Shown here in pieces: positions 10,360 to 18,900 of a stretch of DNA of 64,000 nt; positions within the stretch are counted from its first letter, which is position 1; the number at the start of each line of letters is the position of its first letter. The stretch comes from Methyloprofundus sp. (GTDB lineage Bacteria > Pseudomonadota > Gammaproteobacteria > Methylococcales > Methylomonadaceae): the NCBI GenBank assembly GCA_016592635.1, contig AP023240.1, positions 620,001-684,000 on the forward strand, in the 5' to 3' direction. Below the pieces are notes generated by a model. It was not told the DNA's origin and made no database searches. It worked only from the letters and a program-made list of their open reading frames with translations. Made by a program: the position numbers and the translations under genes.

Positions 10360-11448
10360 ATGTCGGGAAATACGATAGGAAAGTTATTTACTGTGGCCAC
10401 TTTTGGTGAAAGTCATGGGATTGCATTGGGTGCTACCGTAGATGGTTGCCCACCAGGTTTGGAGCTAAGTGAAGTCGATTTGCAAGGCGATTTGGATCGT
10501 CGCCGTCCTGGCACTTCGCGACATACGACGCAGCGATGTGAAGCGGATCAGGTGGAAATTTTATCAGGTGTGTTTGAGGGTAAAACCACAGGAACACCTA
10601 TTGGTTTATTGATTAAAAATACCGACCAACGTTCCAAAGATTATGCCAATATTGCGGAAACATATCGCCCGGGACATGCAGATTATGTTTACGATCATAA
10701 ATATGGCTTTAGAGATTACCGAGGCGGTGGTCGTTCTTCAGCGCGTGAAACTGCAATGCGAGTGGCTGCGGGTGGGATTGCTAAGAAATATTTACAGCAA
10801 CATTTTGGTATTGAGATTCGTGGCTATTTATCGCAATTAGGGCCAATTAAAATAGAGCAAATAGATTGGGATGTGATGGCGGAGAGTGAATTCTTTTGCC
10901 CTGATATTAACAAAGAAGCTGAGTTAGTCACTTATATGGATGCCCTGCGCAAAGAAGGTGATTCGATTGGCGCTAAAGTGAATGTGATGGCCAGCAATGT
11001 ACCTCCTGGCTTAGGTGAGCCTATTTTTGATCGCTTAGATGCTGATTTGGCACATGCTTTAATGAGTATTAATGCTGTTAAAGGGGTAGAAATTGGCGAT
11101 GGCTTTGCTTGTGTCAACAGCAAAGGTACTGAGTTCAGGGATGAAATGACCCCAGAAGGGTTCTTGAGTAACCATGCAGGTGGAGTTTTGGGGGGCATTT
11201 CTAGTGGTCAGGATATAGTGGCCAGTATTGCGCTGAAACCGACTTCCAGTTTGCATTTGCCAGGGCGTAGTATCAATCGAGCTGGTGAGGCAATTGAGGT
11301 GGTAACTAAAGGTAGGCATGATCCATGTGTAGGTATTCGTGCAACACCCATTGCAGAAGCAATGATGGCGATTGTATTGATGGATCATATGATGCGGCAT
11401 AGGGCGCAGAATTGTGATGTGCACTCAACTTTGCCAGTATTACGTTAA
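10360..11448 (+). CDS. aroC: Chorismate synthase
   Basis: 362 residues, full length. It carries the classic signatures: [18 protein letters not shown] near the N-terminus, [12 protein letters not shown], the FMN-binding region [12 protein letters not shown] and [17 protein letters not shown] near the C-terminus. The enzyme converts 5-enolpyruvylshikimate 3-phosphate to chorismate using reduced FMN; it performs the last common step of aromatic amino acid, folate and ubiquinone precursor synthesis. It follows prmB by two bases and is probably translationally coupled. Chorismate also feeds the 4-hydroxybenzoate used by UbiA, encoded further along at 16.9 kb. Confidence 0.97.
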   Translation: MSGNTIGKLFTVATFGESHGIALGATVDGCPPGLELSEVDLQGDLDRRRPGTSRHTTQRCEADQVEILSGVFEGKTTGTPIGLLIKNTDQRSKDYANIAETYRPGHADYVYDHKYGFRDYRGGGRSSARETAMRVAAGGIAKKYLQQHFGIEIRGYLSQLGPIKIEQIDWDVMAESEFFCPDINKEAELVTYMDALRKEGDSIGAKVNVMASNVPPGLGEPIFDRLDADLAHALMSINAVKGVEIGDGFACVNSKGTEFRDEMTPEGFLSNHAGGVLGGISSGQDIVASIALKPTSSLHLPGRSINRAGEAIEVVTKGRHDPCVGIRATPIAEAMMAIVLMDHMMRHRAQNCDVHSTLPVLR

Positions 11449-11504
11449 TTGCCATTCTGTATGCTTCAGCATAATAATGAAATTTCATTACGCAACACTA
11501 GCGT

Positions 11505-12722
11505 GTGCATAGGGAAGTTTCCGCGCTGGAGCATGAGAATAATAGTTATATTTACGTGAAGGCTAAAATTCCTTATTGGCGCTTATCAGGCTTTTACTTC
11601 TTTTATTTTGCAACATTAGGTGGTTTTCTACCTTTTTGGAGTTTATATTTACAAGATAATGGCTTTAATGCCGCACAAATTGGTGAGCTTACTGCCTTAA
11701 TGGTGGGTACCAAAATTATTGGCCCTAATTTGTGGGGCTGGATTGCAGACCATACTGGTAAAAGTTTGCGTGTTATTCGGATTGCCTCATTTTTTGCGAT
11801 GCTGTTATTTGCAGGCTTTTTATACCAAAAAACGTTTCAATGGTTTGCGTTGGTGACGGTAGGTTTTAGTTTTTTTTGGAATGCTGCCTTACCGCAGTTT
11901 GAAGCGGCAACCTTGCACCATTTAAAAAATGAACCACATCGATATAGCCATATCCGTTTATGGGGATCAATCGGTTTTATTATATCGGTGTTGGGCGTAG
12001 GGTATTTCTTGGATTTATACCCCATTGCACTATTGCCTTGGTTAATTGTTGCGTTGCTGGCGAGCATCTGGTTGGTTTCTTTATTAACCCCGGAAATAAG
12101 TTCAGCAAAAGCAAGTCAAGCAGCCGTTGGCATTTGGCAAATTGTTAAGCAACCTGAGGTGCTCGCTTTTTTATGTGTCTATATGCTGTTGCAAGCGGCA
12201 CACGGTCCTTATTATGTGTTCTTTTCGATCTATTTAAAGCAGTTTGAATATTCGTCTACTCTGATTGGCTTGTTATGGTCACTTGGTGCAGGTGCGGAAA
12301 TTATTGTCTTTATAATGATGCGGCAGTTATTAAAATATGTTTCTTTAAGAACTATTTTACGTATCAGTGCATTGTTGTCAGTATTAAGGTGGTTGTTGAT
12401 TGCTTGGTATGCGGGTGATATGCATATTTTAATAGCCGCTCAGATACTGCATGCGGCTACTTTTGGTACTGCGCATGTGGCGGCGATTTATTTGGTGCAA
12501 AACTATTTTGGGGTACATCATCAAGGCAAGGGGCAGGCATTATATAGTAGCCTCAGTTTTGGTTTGGGTGGTATGTTAGGTGGTTTATATAGTGGTTATG
12601 CTTGGGATATTTTTTCGGGGCAGTGGGTATTTAGTTTTGCGGCACTATTAAGTGCGGTGGCATATATAATGACTGTGATTTGGGTGGGCAAAGGCAAAGC
12701 TTATTGTCATAAAACTAGCTGA
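11505..12722 (+). CDS. Major facilitator superfamily transporter (MFS_1-like, HcaT/LacY type)
   Basis: 405 residues from a GTG start, with about 12 hydrophobic segments. The first helix carries FYFFYFATLGGFLPFWSLYLQDNGF, shortened here to the pattern ATLGGFLPFWSLYL, which is typical of the MFS_1-like family of permeases such as HcaT. An in-frame GTG further in (before KAKIPYWRLSGF) would give a start closer to the first helix and may be the true one, so the first 17 residues are uncertain. The substrate cannot be inferred. It lies 56 bases after aroC and 27 bases before exbB, on the same strand. Confidence 0.85.
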   Translation: MHREVSALEHENNSYIYVKAKIPYWRLSGFYFFYFATLGGFLPFWSLYLQDNGFNAAQIGELTALMVGTKIIGPNLWGWIADHTGKSLRVIRIASFFAMLLFAGFLYQKTFQWFALVTVGFSFFWNAALPQFEAATLHHLKNEPHRYSHIRLWGSIGFIISVLGVGYFLDLYPIALLPWLIVALLASIWLVSLLTPEISSAKASQAAVGIWQIVKQPEVLAFLCVYMLLQAAHGPYYVFFSIYLKQFEYSSTLIGLLWSLGAGAEIIVFIMMRQLLKYVSLRTILRISALLSVLRWLLIAWYAGDMHILIAAQILHAATFGTAHVAAIYLVQNYFGVHHQGKGQALYSSLSFGLGGMLGGLYSGYAWDIFSGQWVFSFAALLSAVAYIMTVIWVGKGKAYCHKTS

Positions 12723-12749
12723 TAATATTTGGAATAATAGGAAAAATAA

Positions 12750-13364
12750 GTGTTTGAGTTGATACAAAATGGTGGATTATTAATGATCCCCATTATATTT
12801 TGTTCGGTGCTGGCGATGGCGATTATCGTGGAGCGATTTTGGACTTTGCGTAAAAATAAGATTTTGCCACCTGAAATGGTATCGCAGGTATGGAAGCTTG
12901 CCAAAGCCAAAAAGATGGATGCCCTGACTTTAAAGCGTTTAAAAGATAGTTCACCGTTAGGGACAATTTTAGCAACAGGTTTAATGAATCGCGGCTTTGG
13001 TCGTGAATTGATGAAAGAAGCGATTGCTGACTCTGGTCGGCAGGTTGCGCATAAAATGGAACGCTTTTTAAATACCTTGGGTACCATTGCGACCATTACC
13101 CCTTTGCTAGGTTTATTAGGGACTGTTGTTGGTATGATCAAGGTATTTGCTGCCATTGTCAGTCATGGTGTCGGTGATCCTACAGTACTTGCTGGCGGTA
13201 TTTCAGAAGCCTTAACGACAACTGCAGCAGGTTTGGCAGTTGCTATTCCCTGTGTTATTTTTCACCGCTATTTTGATCGTTTGGTTGATGAATATGTATT
13301 AAATATGGAAGAGGAATCATTGAAGTTAATCGAAGTGATTCACGGCGGCCGTGAAGAGTTATAA
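12750..13364 (+). CDS. exbB: ExbB/TolQ/MotA family proton channel
   Basis: 204 residues from a GTG start, with an AGGA-type ribosome site about 10 bases upstream. There are three membrane segments: MIPIIFCSVLAMAIIVERFW, ITPLLGLLGTVVGMIKVF and EALTTTAAGLAVAIPCVIF. The last two hold the family signature (LLGTVVGM and TTAAGLAVAIP). ExbB and ExbD form a pmf-driven inner-membrane motor that energises TonB-type transport. It overlaps no neighbour, and exbD starts two bases after its stop. No tonB gene follows, so it may instead power an envelope process linked to LPS; that is inference. Confidence 0.92.
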   Translation: MFELIQNGGLLMIPIIFCSVLAMAIIVERFWTLRKNKILPPEMVSQVWKLAKAKKMDALTLKRLKDSSPLGTILATGLMNRGFGRELMKEAIADSGRQVAHKMERFLNTLGTIATITPLLGLLGTVVGMIKVFAAIVSHGVGDPTVLAGGISEALTTTAAGLAVAIPCVIFHRYFDRLVDEYVLNMEEESLKLIEVIHGGREEL

Positions 13365-13366
13365 CA

Positions 13367-13780
13367 ATGAATTTTCGCAAGAATAAACATAAGCCACTGG
13401 AGATTTCTTTAACGCCGATGATTGATGTGGTGTTTTTGTTGCTTATTTTTTTTATGGTGACTACGACTTTTAGTCAGCAGACGGCAATAAAAATACAATT
13501 ACCACAAGCTGATGGACAGGCTAAGGTTGAGCGGCAGCAACAAATGCTGATGCTGACCATTGCTAAAGGTGGGCAGTATTATATTAATGATAAGGCCTTG
13601 GCTGATGGTAAATTATCAACGTTAAGCAAAGCATTAAGCAAGTTTAGTAGTAATAAGCATATCCCGTTAGTTATTAATGCTGATGCTAGAGCACCAGTGC
13701 AATCAGCTATATCGGTATTAGATGTTGCGGCTAAAATAGGTTTTACTAATATAACTTTTGTCACTGAAAAAGAAGAATAA
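13367..13780 (+). CDS. exbD: ExbD/TolR family biopolymer transport protein
   Basis: 137 residues. A short cytoplasmic head leads into one membrane segment carrying the conserved TPMIDVVFLLLIFFMVTTTF, whose Asp is the proton-conducting residue of ExbD/TolR. The periplasmic tail is of normal length. It forms the ExbB-ExbD motor with the gene just upstream. Its stop codon lies one base before the ATG of lpxK, so the three genes are very likely one transcript. Confidence 0.93.
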   Translation: MNFRKNKHKPLEISLTPMIDVVFLLLIFFMVTTTFSQQTAIKIQLPQADGQAKVERQQQMLMLTIAKGGQYYINDKALADGKLSTLSKALSKFSSNKHIPLVINADARAPVQSAISVLDVAAKIGFTNITFVTEKEE

Positions 13781-13781
13781 T

Positions 13782-14774
13782 ATGAAAAAATTAATTGCTA
13801 AATTTTTAAATGAGGCTTGGTATAAAGATCATTTTGTTGGAACTTTTTTAATGCCTTTTTCGTTTATTTTTATGGATGTGGTGAAGTTACGCCGTTGGTT
13901 GTATAAAAAAGGCTTTAAACCAGTCGAGAAATTACCTGTACCCGTCATCATTGTCGGTAATATCACTTTAGGAGGCACGGGTAAAACGCCACTAGTTATT
14001 TATTTGGTAGAGCAGTTAAAGAGAGCAGGTTTTAAGCCAGGTGTCATCAGCAGAGGTTATGGTGGTCAAGCAGAAACATGGCCGCAAAGGGTCACTGCAA
14101 ATAGTGATGTACAGCAAATAGGTGATGAGCCCTTATTAATTGCTCAGCAAGCGACTTGCCCTGTTGCAGTGGGGCCTATTAGGGCTGAAGCTGCTAGGCT
14201 ACTACTAGATAATACAGAGTGCGATGTTATTATCTCGGATGATGGTTTGCAGCATTATGCTTTGCATCGTGATATAGAAATTGTGGTCATTGACGGCATG
14301 CGCCGTTTTGGCAATAATTTTTGTCTGCCTTCAGGGCCTTTGCGTGAGCCACAAGAACGCATTCGCGAAGTGGATTTTGTGATTTGTAATGGTGGTGAGC
14401 CAGAAGAAAATGAAATCTTAATGCAGTTGCAAGGTAAGTATGCGGTCAACTTGAAAACTCAAGAACGTAAACCTCTATTTGAATTCAAAACGATGCAGTG
14501 TCATGCACTTGCAGGGATTGGTAATCCGCAGCGTTTCTTTGATTTATTGACTCAAGCCAGGTTAGATACCTGTCAGGTGCATGCTTTTCCTGACCATTAT
14601 GCTTATACTGCAAGAGACTTACAATTTAAAGGTACACAAGCAGTGCTAATGACCGAAAAAGATGCGGTAAAATGTCAGGCTTTTGCCACAGAGCAATATT
14701 GGTCTGTGCCTGTGGAAGCTACTTTAGATAATAGCTTTATTGAGCAATTAATTACTTTATTGCGCACTAAATAA
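13782..14774 (+). CDS. lpxK: Tetraacyldisaccharide 4'-kinase LpxK
   Basis: 330 residues from ATG 13782, which follows the exbD stop by one base; an in-frame TTG at 13758 inside exbD is less likely. An N-terminal membrane anchor is followed by VPVIIVGNITLGGTGKTP, which contains the P-loop NITLGGTGKT typical of LpxK, then RGYGG, the SDDGLQHYALHRDIEI block and VLMTEKDAVKC. It phosphorylates the 4' position of the lipid A disaccharide-1-phosphate at the inner membrane. Its presence shows a lipid-A-making Gram-negative host. The exbB-exbD-lpxK order is common in gammaproteobacteria. Confidence 0.96.
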   Translation: MKKLIAKFLNEAWYKDHFVGTFLMPFSFIFMDVVKLRRWLYKKGFKPVEKLPVPVIIVGNITLGGTGKTPLVIYLVEQLKRAGFKPGVISRGYGGQAETWPQRVTANSDVQQIGDEPLLIAQQATCPVAVGPIRAEAARLLLDNTECDVIISDDGLQHYALHRDIEIVVIDGMRRFGNNFCLPSGPLREPQERIREVDFVICNGGEPEENEILMQLQGKYAVNLKTQERKPLFEFKTMQCHALAGIGNPQRFFDLLTQARLDTCQVHAFPDHYAYTARDLQFKGTQAVLMTEKDAVKCQAFATEQYWSVPVEATLDNSFIEQLITLLRTK

Positions 14775-14789
14775 ATTTAGCTAGGAGGG

Positions 14790-14803
14790 TAGCGCGTAGG
14801 TTG
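14790..14803. repeat. Left remnant of the REP-like repeat interrupted by the IS1111-type element
   Basis: GTAGCGCGTAGGTTG ends at the left edge of the insertion sequence. Its other part begins at 16257 with TGGGTTAGC. Joined, the two give GTAGGTTGGGTTAGC, which is complementary to repeated motifs on the right side. Confidence 0.6.
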
Positions 14804-14878
14804 ATGATATGGACTCCTCCCTCTCCAACGGTGCGATAATACACCTAAGAGAAATAACGGAGTAAAGAGGAGTCCGAA

Positions 14879-15892
14879 ATGAATAATAGCGTAATTGGAT
14901 TAGATATAGCAAAAAATATATTTCACATGTATACGTTTGTAGACAACAAGCCCAAAAAGAAAAAACTAAAGCGGGCAGAGCTGTTAGCATTTTTTGCCAA
15001 CTACCCAGTAAGCTTGATCGGGATAGAAGCTTGCGGAGGAGCGCATCACTGGGCAAGAGAATTAATCAAGCTGGGGCATGAAGTGATTTTGCTTAATGCA
15101 CGTTATGTAAAAAGCTTTGTTGTTGGAAACAAAAATGATTTTAATGATGCTGAGGGTATATTTGATGCGGTTACTCGCCCCAATAAACGTACGGTCATGA
15201 TAAAAACGATTGAGCAACAAGATATTCAATTGGTTCATAAAGTTCGGCAAGGCTTGGTAAGCAAACGAACGGCACTTGTTAACCAAATAAGAGGGTTATT
15301 GAGTGAAAGAGGGATTATTATCCCCCAAGGCATTAATCAGGTAAGGAAGGAATTACCTCTCATTCTGGAAGATGCCGAAAATGATTTGACGGTCATGGCT
15401 CGTGAAGTATTTGCCGAGCAATATGAAAAGTTTGCGGCTCTGGATAAGGAAATCAAAACACAAGACCAGCGCATTAGTGCTCTTTGCAACAGCAACGCAT
15501 TAAGCCGACGTTTTCTTGATGTTCCAGGAGTTGGCCCCATGACAGCCTCCATCGTTGCCTCTGATATTGGCAATGGCAAAGGCTATCTAAGTAGTCGAGA
15601 TTATGCTGCCAGCTTAGGTGTTGTTCCGGGGCAACACAGTAGCGGAGGAAAACAGGTTTATTTAGGGATCAGCAAACGAGGCAATCGTTATATACGCACC
15701 TTATTGATCCATGGAGCACGAGCCGTATTAAAAAACTGCCACAACAAAAAAGATAAGCTGAGTTTGTGGCTGCAGGCACTGATTGAGCGTCGAGGTTTTA
15801 ACAAGGCGGCCGTTGCGCTAGCCAACAAAAACGCCAGAATACTTTGGGCCATGGCAACCCGGGATAAAGAATATGATGGATGTCTGGTTTAA
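14879..15892 (+). CDS. IS1111-type (IS110 family) DEDD transposase/recombinase
   Basis: 337 residues, full length. RuvC-like catalytic residues are seen in VIGLDIAKNIFH, IGIEACGGAHHW and NKNDFNDAEGIFDAV (the KNDxxDAE signature of the IS1111 branch). The C-terminal domain contains FLDVPGVGPMTASIVA and ASLGVVPGQHSSGGK, which includes the active serine region. The ATG lies 60 bases inside the left inverted repeat after GGAGTCCGAA. The enzyme uses an element-encoded guide RNA to choose its target. The frame is intact, so this copy could be active. Confidence 0.93.
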   Translation: MNNSVIGLDIAKNIFHMYTFVDNKPKKKKLKRAELLAFFANYPVSLIGIEACGGAHHWARELIKLGHEVILLNARYVKSFVVGNKNDFNDAEGIFDAVTRPNKRTVMIKTIEQQDIQLVHKVRQGLVSKRTALVNQIRGLLSERGIIIPQGINQVRKELPLILEDAENDLTVMAREVFAEQYEKFAALDKEIKTQDQRISALCNSNALSRRFLDVPGVGPMTASIVASDIGNGKGYLSSRDYAASLGVVPGQHSSGGKQVYLGISKRGNRYIRTLLIHGARAVLKNCHNKKDKLSLWLQALIERRGFNKAAVALANKNARILWAMATRDKEYDGCLV

Positions 15893-16039
15893 GCAGAGTG
15901 CAATAAACTGGGTTATCCACCCTTTACCCACCGACTGCGAGCTAAGGCGGCTCTTCGTCCGTGGATAAAGAGTGGATAACCCTAAACATAACCGAGCAAC
16001 CAAGATTGCGGAGGCAAGTTAAACAATATTGATGACGAC

Positions 16040-16242
16040 GACAGGTCAGACCGATACTTTAGAAAACCCGTCTAACCCAGAGAGCCCATTGCGAGGCCGG
16101 TAGGTTGTTAGGGTCAAAGGTATGCGAATAGATTCATCAGGAGTCCTGAGGCAATAAAGCTTCTACTAGAGACCGAATATATGGCTGCAATCTTGTTCAC
16201 TGTTGATATCACCAAAATTTGAAAACTTGGCTTGCAATAATT
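16040..16242 (+). ncRNA. Candidate seekRNA/bridge RNA of the IS1111-type element
   Basis: The 3' non-coding region of the element contains CTAACCCA (16073-16080), the complement of the right flank TGGGTTAG including the core TG, and GTAGGTTG (16100-16107), identical to the left flank including the core. Further on, ATATATG (16177-16183) matches the right end up to the core, and ATATCACCA (16206-16214) matches eight of nine bases of the complement of the left end. Four such segments are what a guide RNA with a target loop and a donor loop needs. RNA ends are not known; the coordinates are an estimate. Confidence 0.6.
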
Positions 16243-16256
16243 GAGGAGTCCATATA

Positions 16257-16350
16257 TGGGTTAGCTTTTCCAGCGTAGCGCAGAAAACGTAACCCAACAT
16301 TTTGTGGATGCCAACATTGTTGGGGTTCGTGCCTCACCCAACCTACCGTG
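16257..16350. repeat. REP-like inverted repeat, right part
   Basis: TGGGTTAGC is followed by GCGTAGCGCAGAAAACGTAA (16274-16293 region), then GTAACCCAACA, AACATTGTTGGGGTTCG and CACCCAACCTACCG. The pieces fold as stacked inverted repeats (GTTGGGTTAGC against GTAACCCAAC; GTAGGTTGGG against CCCAACCTAC). Such repeats occur in many gammaproteobacterial intergenic regions and are known targets of IS110/IS1111 elements. Confidence 0.6.
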
Positions 16351-16396
16351 CTTTAGTCTGCGCCTCAATTTATCACTTAATTTAAGGAGTGAGATA

Positions 16397-16690
16397 CTAG
16401 TTAAATGATTTAACCGCAAAATTGGGAATACAGTCGTCTTGATATTCTTCAATATTATCCAGTACCGAAACACCATTAATAAGATCTGACTTAACAATAT
16501 TGCGTAGTAATAAGTCGGCTTTACTAACACAGAGGTTAAGGTGTGCGAATGTCTTTCGGGTCAGTGATTCCGTGATATTTTCTTGTTTCACTGCAAGTAC
16601 AGCATTATCCTTTAGGATAATCGTGTCACCCGAATGAGTTTTTTCTAAAAAAGAATCGTGGATAGGGAAGGTATCAGTGATGTGTAACAT
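16397..16690 (-). CDS. TusB/DsrH-like sulfur relay protein
   Basis: 97 residues from the ATG at 16690 (MLHITDTFPIHDSF). A longer frame to 16801 adds 37 residues with no family match, so the inner start is preferred; it has an AGGC-type site about eight bases upstream. The pattern MLHI, SGDTIILKDNAVLAV, a short LNLCVSKADLLLRNI strand-helix and GVSVLDNIEEYQDDC fits TusB/DsrH, the small subunit of the TusBCD sulfurtransfer complex used for tRNA 2-thiouridine or for sulfur oxidation. No TusC, TusD or TusE gene is adjacent, which is unusual. The assignment rests on pattern and length only. Confidence 0.5.
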   Translation of the reverse strand: MLHITDTFPIHDSFLEKTHSGDTIILKDNAVLAVKQENITESLTRKTFAHLNLCVSKADLLLRNIVKSDLINGVSVLDNIEEYQDDCIPNFAVKSFN

Positions 16691-16878
16691 GAGCGTGCCT
16701 GCTTCTGAGTTATTGTAAAAAACCACATTAAATAGTCGTTGTAACGTCATAAAATATAAGAGGTTTGATTGAATGATAATACACTTGTAATCGCTTGCCA
16801 AATGATTTGTTATTATTTAATGTAATTTATTAAGATGTATATTGTAATTAATTGAATTTATTGAAAAAGAGTTTTGAT

Positions 16879-17751
16879 GTGAATAAAGAAGTAATACTAG
16901 ATAGACTGCAACAGTACTGGCTATTGGCGCGCTTTGATAAGCCAATTGGTATTTTGATTTTATTATGGCCGGCATTATGGGCATTATGGGTAGCGAGTTC
17001 TGGGCAGCCAGATTTATTAGTACTAACCGTTATTGTTATTGGAGTAGTGCTGATGCGTGCAGCAGGCTGTGTGATTAATGATTATGCCGATCGTGATTTT
17101 GATCCACATGTCGAGCGCACCAAATTAAGACCTATTGCAGCGGGCAAGGTGCAACCTAAAGAAGCATTAATCGTTTTTACGGTACTCTGTTTAACAGCGT
17201 TTGCCTTGGTATTATTACTTAATACCTATACTATTTTATTATCATTTGGTGGCGCATTTTTAGCGGCTAGTTACCCCTTTATGAAACGCTATACGCAATT
17301 GCCACAAGCCTATTTAGGGGTTGCTTTTGGTTGGGCAGTACCAATGTCATTTGCAGCGCAAACTAATGAAGTACCAGCGGTTGCTTGGGTAATGTACTTG
17401 GCTGTGGTGCTATGGGCGTTGGTTTATGACACTATGTATGCCATGGTAGATAAAGAAGATGATTTAAAAATTGGGGTTAAATCAACCGCGATTTTATTTG
17501 GTGAGCAAGACCGAGAAATTATGGCAGTCTTGCAAGTTATCATTTTGCTGCTGTTGGTGCAAGTGGGGCGTATGCAAGGTCTATCTTGGGTTTACTATAC
17601 TGTCTTAGTCGCTGCGAGTGGCTTTTTTGTTTACCAACAAAAGTTAATATTTTACCGTCATAAAGCGGACTGTTTTAAGGCATTTTTAAATAGTAACTGG
17701 TTTGGCTTAACGCTATTTGTGGGCTTGGTATTAGAGTTTGTATTTCAATAA
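16879..17751 (+). CDS. ubiA: 4-hydroxybenzoate polyprenyltransferase UbiA
   Basis: About 290 residues from GTG 16879; this start leaves the same 18-residue lead before the ARFDKPIG motif as known UbiA proteins. A TTG at 16852 would add nine residues. The two Asp-rich prenyl-diphosphate sites are present: NDYADRDFDPHVERTKLRP and DTMYAMVDKEDDLKIGVKST. The remainder is a series of membrane helices. The enzyme attaches the isoprenoid chain to 4-hydroxybenzoate in ubiquinone synthesis at the inner membrane. UbiC is not nearby. It converges on the broken P-type ATPase gene. Confidence 0.95.
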   Translation: MNKEVILDRLQQYWLLARFDKPIGILILLWPALWALWVASSGQPDLLVLTVIVIGVVLMRAAGCVINDYADRDFDPHVERTKLRPIAAGKVQPKEALIVFTVLCLTAFALVLLLNTYTILLSFGGAFLAASYPFMKRYTQLPQAYLGVAFGWAVPMSFAAQTNEVPAVAWVMYLAVVLWALVYDTMYAMVDKEDDLKIGVKSTAILFGEQDREIMAVLQVIILLLLVQVGRMQGLSWVYYTVLVAASGFFVYQQKLIFYRHKADCFKAFLNSNWFGLTLFVGLVLEFVFQ

Positions 17752-17934
17752 AAAGCGGAATGCTTATTGCTGATGCAGAATTTAATAGAATATGCTCCCG
17801 GGCTCTTGTATCAAACTTAAAAGCAAGCAAGACATACATTAAGGGACGAAGATTTGATAATACCCGAAAGTATGGCAGTCAACAGACAAGTCAGACTTGG
17901 GTATTAGTGAGTTATCGCCCTTTAATGACAGGTA

Positions 17935-18900
17935 TTATTTTTTATTAATGCGTAGAGAGTTGGCAATCACTGAAACTGAGCTTAAAGCCATTGCTGCTGA
18001 GGCAACTGTCGGGCTTAATTTACCTGCGACTGCAAAAGGAATCGCAATAGTGTTATAAGCAAAAGCCCAAAATAGATTTTGTTTAATATTACCGAGTGTT
18101 TCGGTGCTGAGTAAAATAGCATCATGTACTTTACTAATATCCCCATGTAGTAAAATAAGATCAGATGACTCGATAGCAATATCGGTGCCTTTATCAATTG
18201 CCAAGCTTAAGTTGGCTGCAGCAAGTGCGGGTGCATCATTAATGCCATCTCCAATCATCGCAACCTGTGCACCTTTTGATTGTAACTCTCTGATAATTTG
18301 CAGCTTCTTTTGTGGATCCGCTAGCGCAATAACTTTGCCTATACCAACTTGTTCAGCAACATGGTGAGCTGCTGCATAGGTATCACCAGTCACCATCAAG
18401 GTATCGATATTTTGTTGGTGCAGTACTCTAATAACTTGCTCTGCATTGGATCTAATAGGATCCGATAATGCAAATAAGCCGATAGCTTGTTGGTCAACAG
18501 CTAGATAAATGAGTGTTTTACCTTGTGCTGCAAGTTTTTTAGCCGTCGCTTGTAAAGTGTCCAAAGAAACTTTTTGTTTGCTGATGAGCCACAGTTCATT
18601 GCCTAATAATATTTTCTGTTGCTTGACATGGGCGCGGATGCCTTGTTCAGGGACGCTATGAAAGCGAGAGGCTTTTAGCAGCTGAATACCTTGCTGTTTG
18701 GCATGGTGTACTATTGCTTGCCCTAGAAAGTGTTCTGAATTAAATTCAGCAGATGCGGCTAGCTGAATCAGTTCGGCATCATCCATGCTTGAGATATTAA
18801 AGATATCGGTAATGCTGGCGTTGCCTTCGGTAATGGTGCCCGTTTTATCAAAAATAATAGTATCAATGGGGTGAGGCTTAAATATAATGTTATTTCTCAT
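17935..18900 (-). pseudogene. Copper-type P-type ATPase, C-terminal fragment
   Basis: Reads TIIFDKTGTITEGNAS (phosphorylation motif DKTGT) directly after the insertion point, then the nucleotide-binding domain and the MIGDGINDAPALAAANLSLAI hinge motif, and ends with two membrane segments. The first 13 residues of the open frame (MRNNIIFKPHPID) mostly come from the inserted element's terminal repeat; true gene sequence ends at the target duplication 18861-18868. With the fragment at 20264-21797 it makes one heavy-metal (CPx) ATPase. Separated from its CPC-containing channel, it should not transport. Confidence 0.92.

Larger units (their letters stand above)
14804..16258 (+). mobile_element. 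IS1111-type (IS110 family) insertion sequence in a REP-like repeat
   Basis: The element holds a DEDD transposase, followed by about 350 bases of non-coding DNA. Subterminal inverted repeats ATATGGACTCCTC at 14807-14819 and its complement at 16243-16255 are perfect over 13 bases. A TG dinucleotide is present at both edges (14802-14803 and 16257-16258) and would be a single TG in the empty site, matching the core-dinucleotide exchange of the family. Removing the element rejoins GTAGGTTG and GGTTAGC into the start of an inverted REP-like repeat. The exact ends are inferred from this reconstruction. Confidence 0.85.

Noticed and set aside
17760..17948. 62-codon plus-strand frame after ubiA
   Set aside because: Begins nine bases after the ubiA stop but has no recognisable content and runs into the end of the ATPase fragment on the other strand; the region rather contains a loose inverted repeat (AATACCC...GGGTATT).
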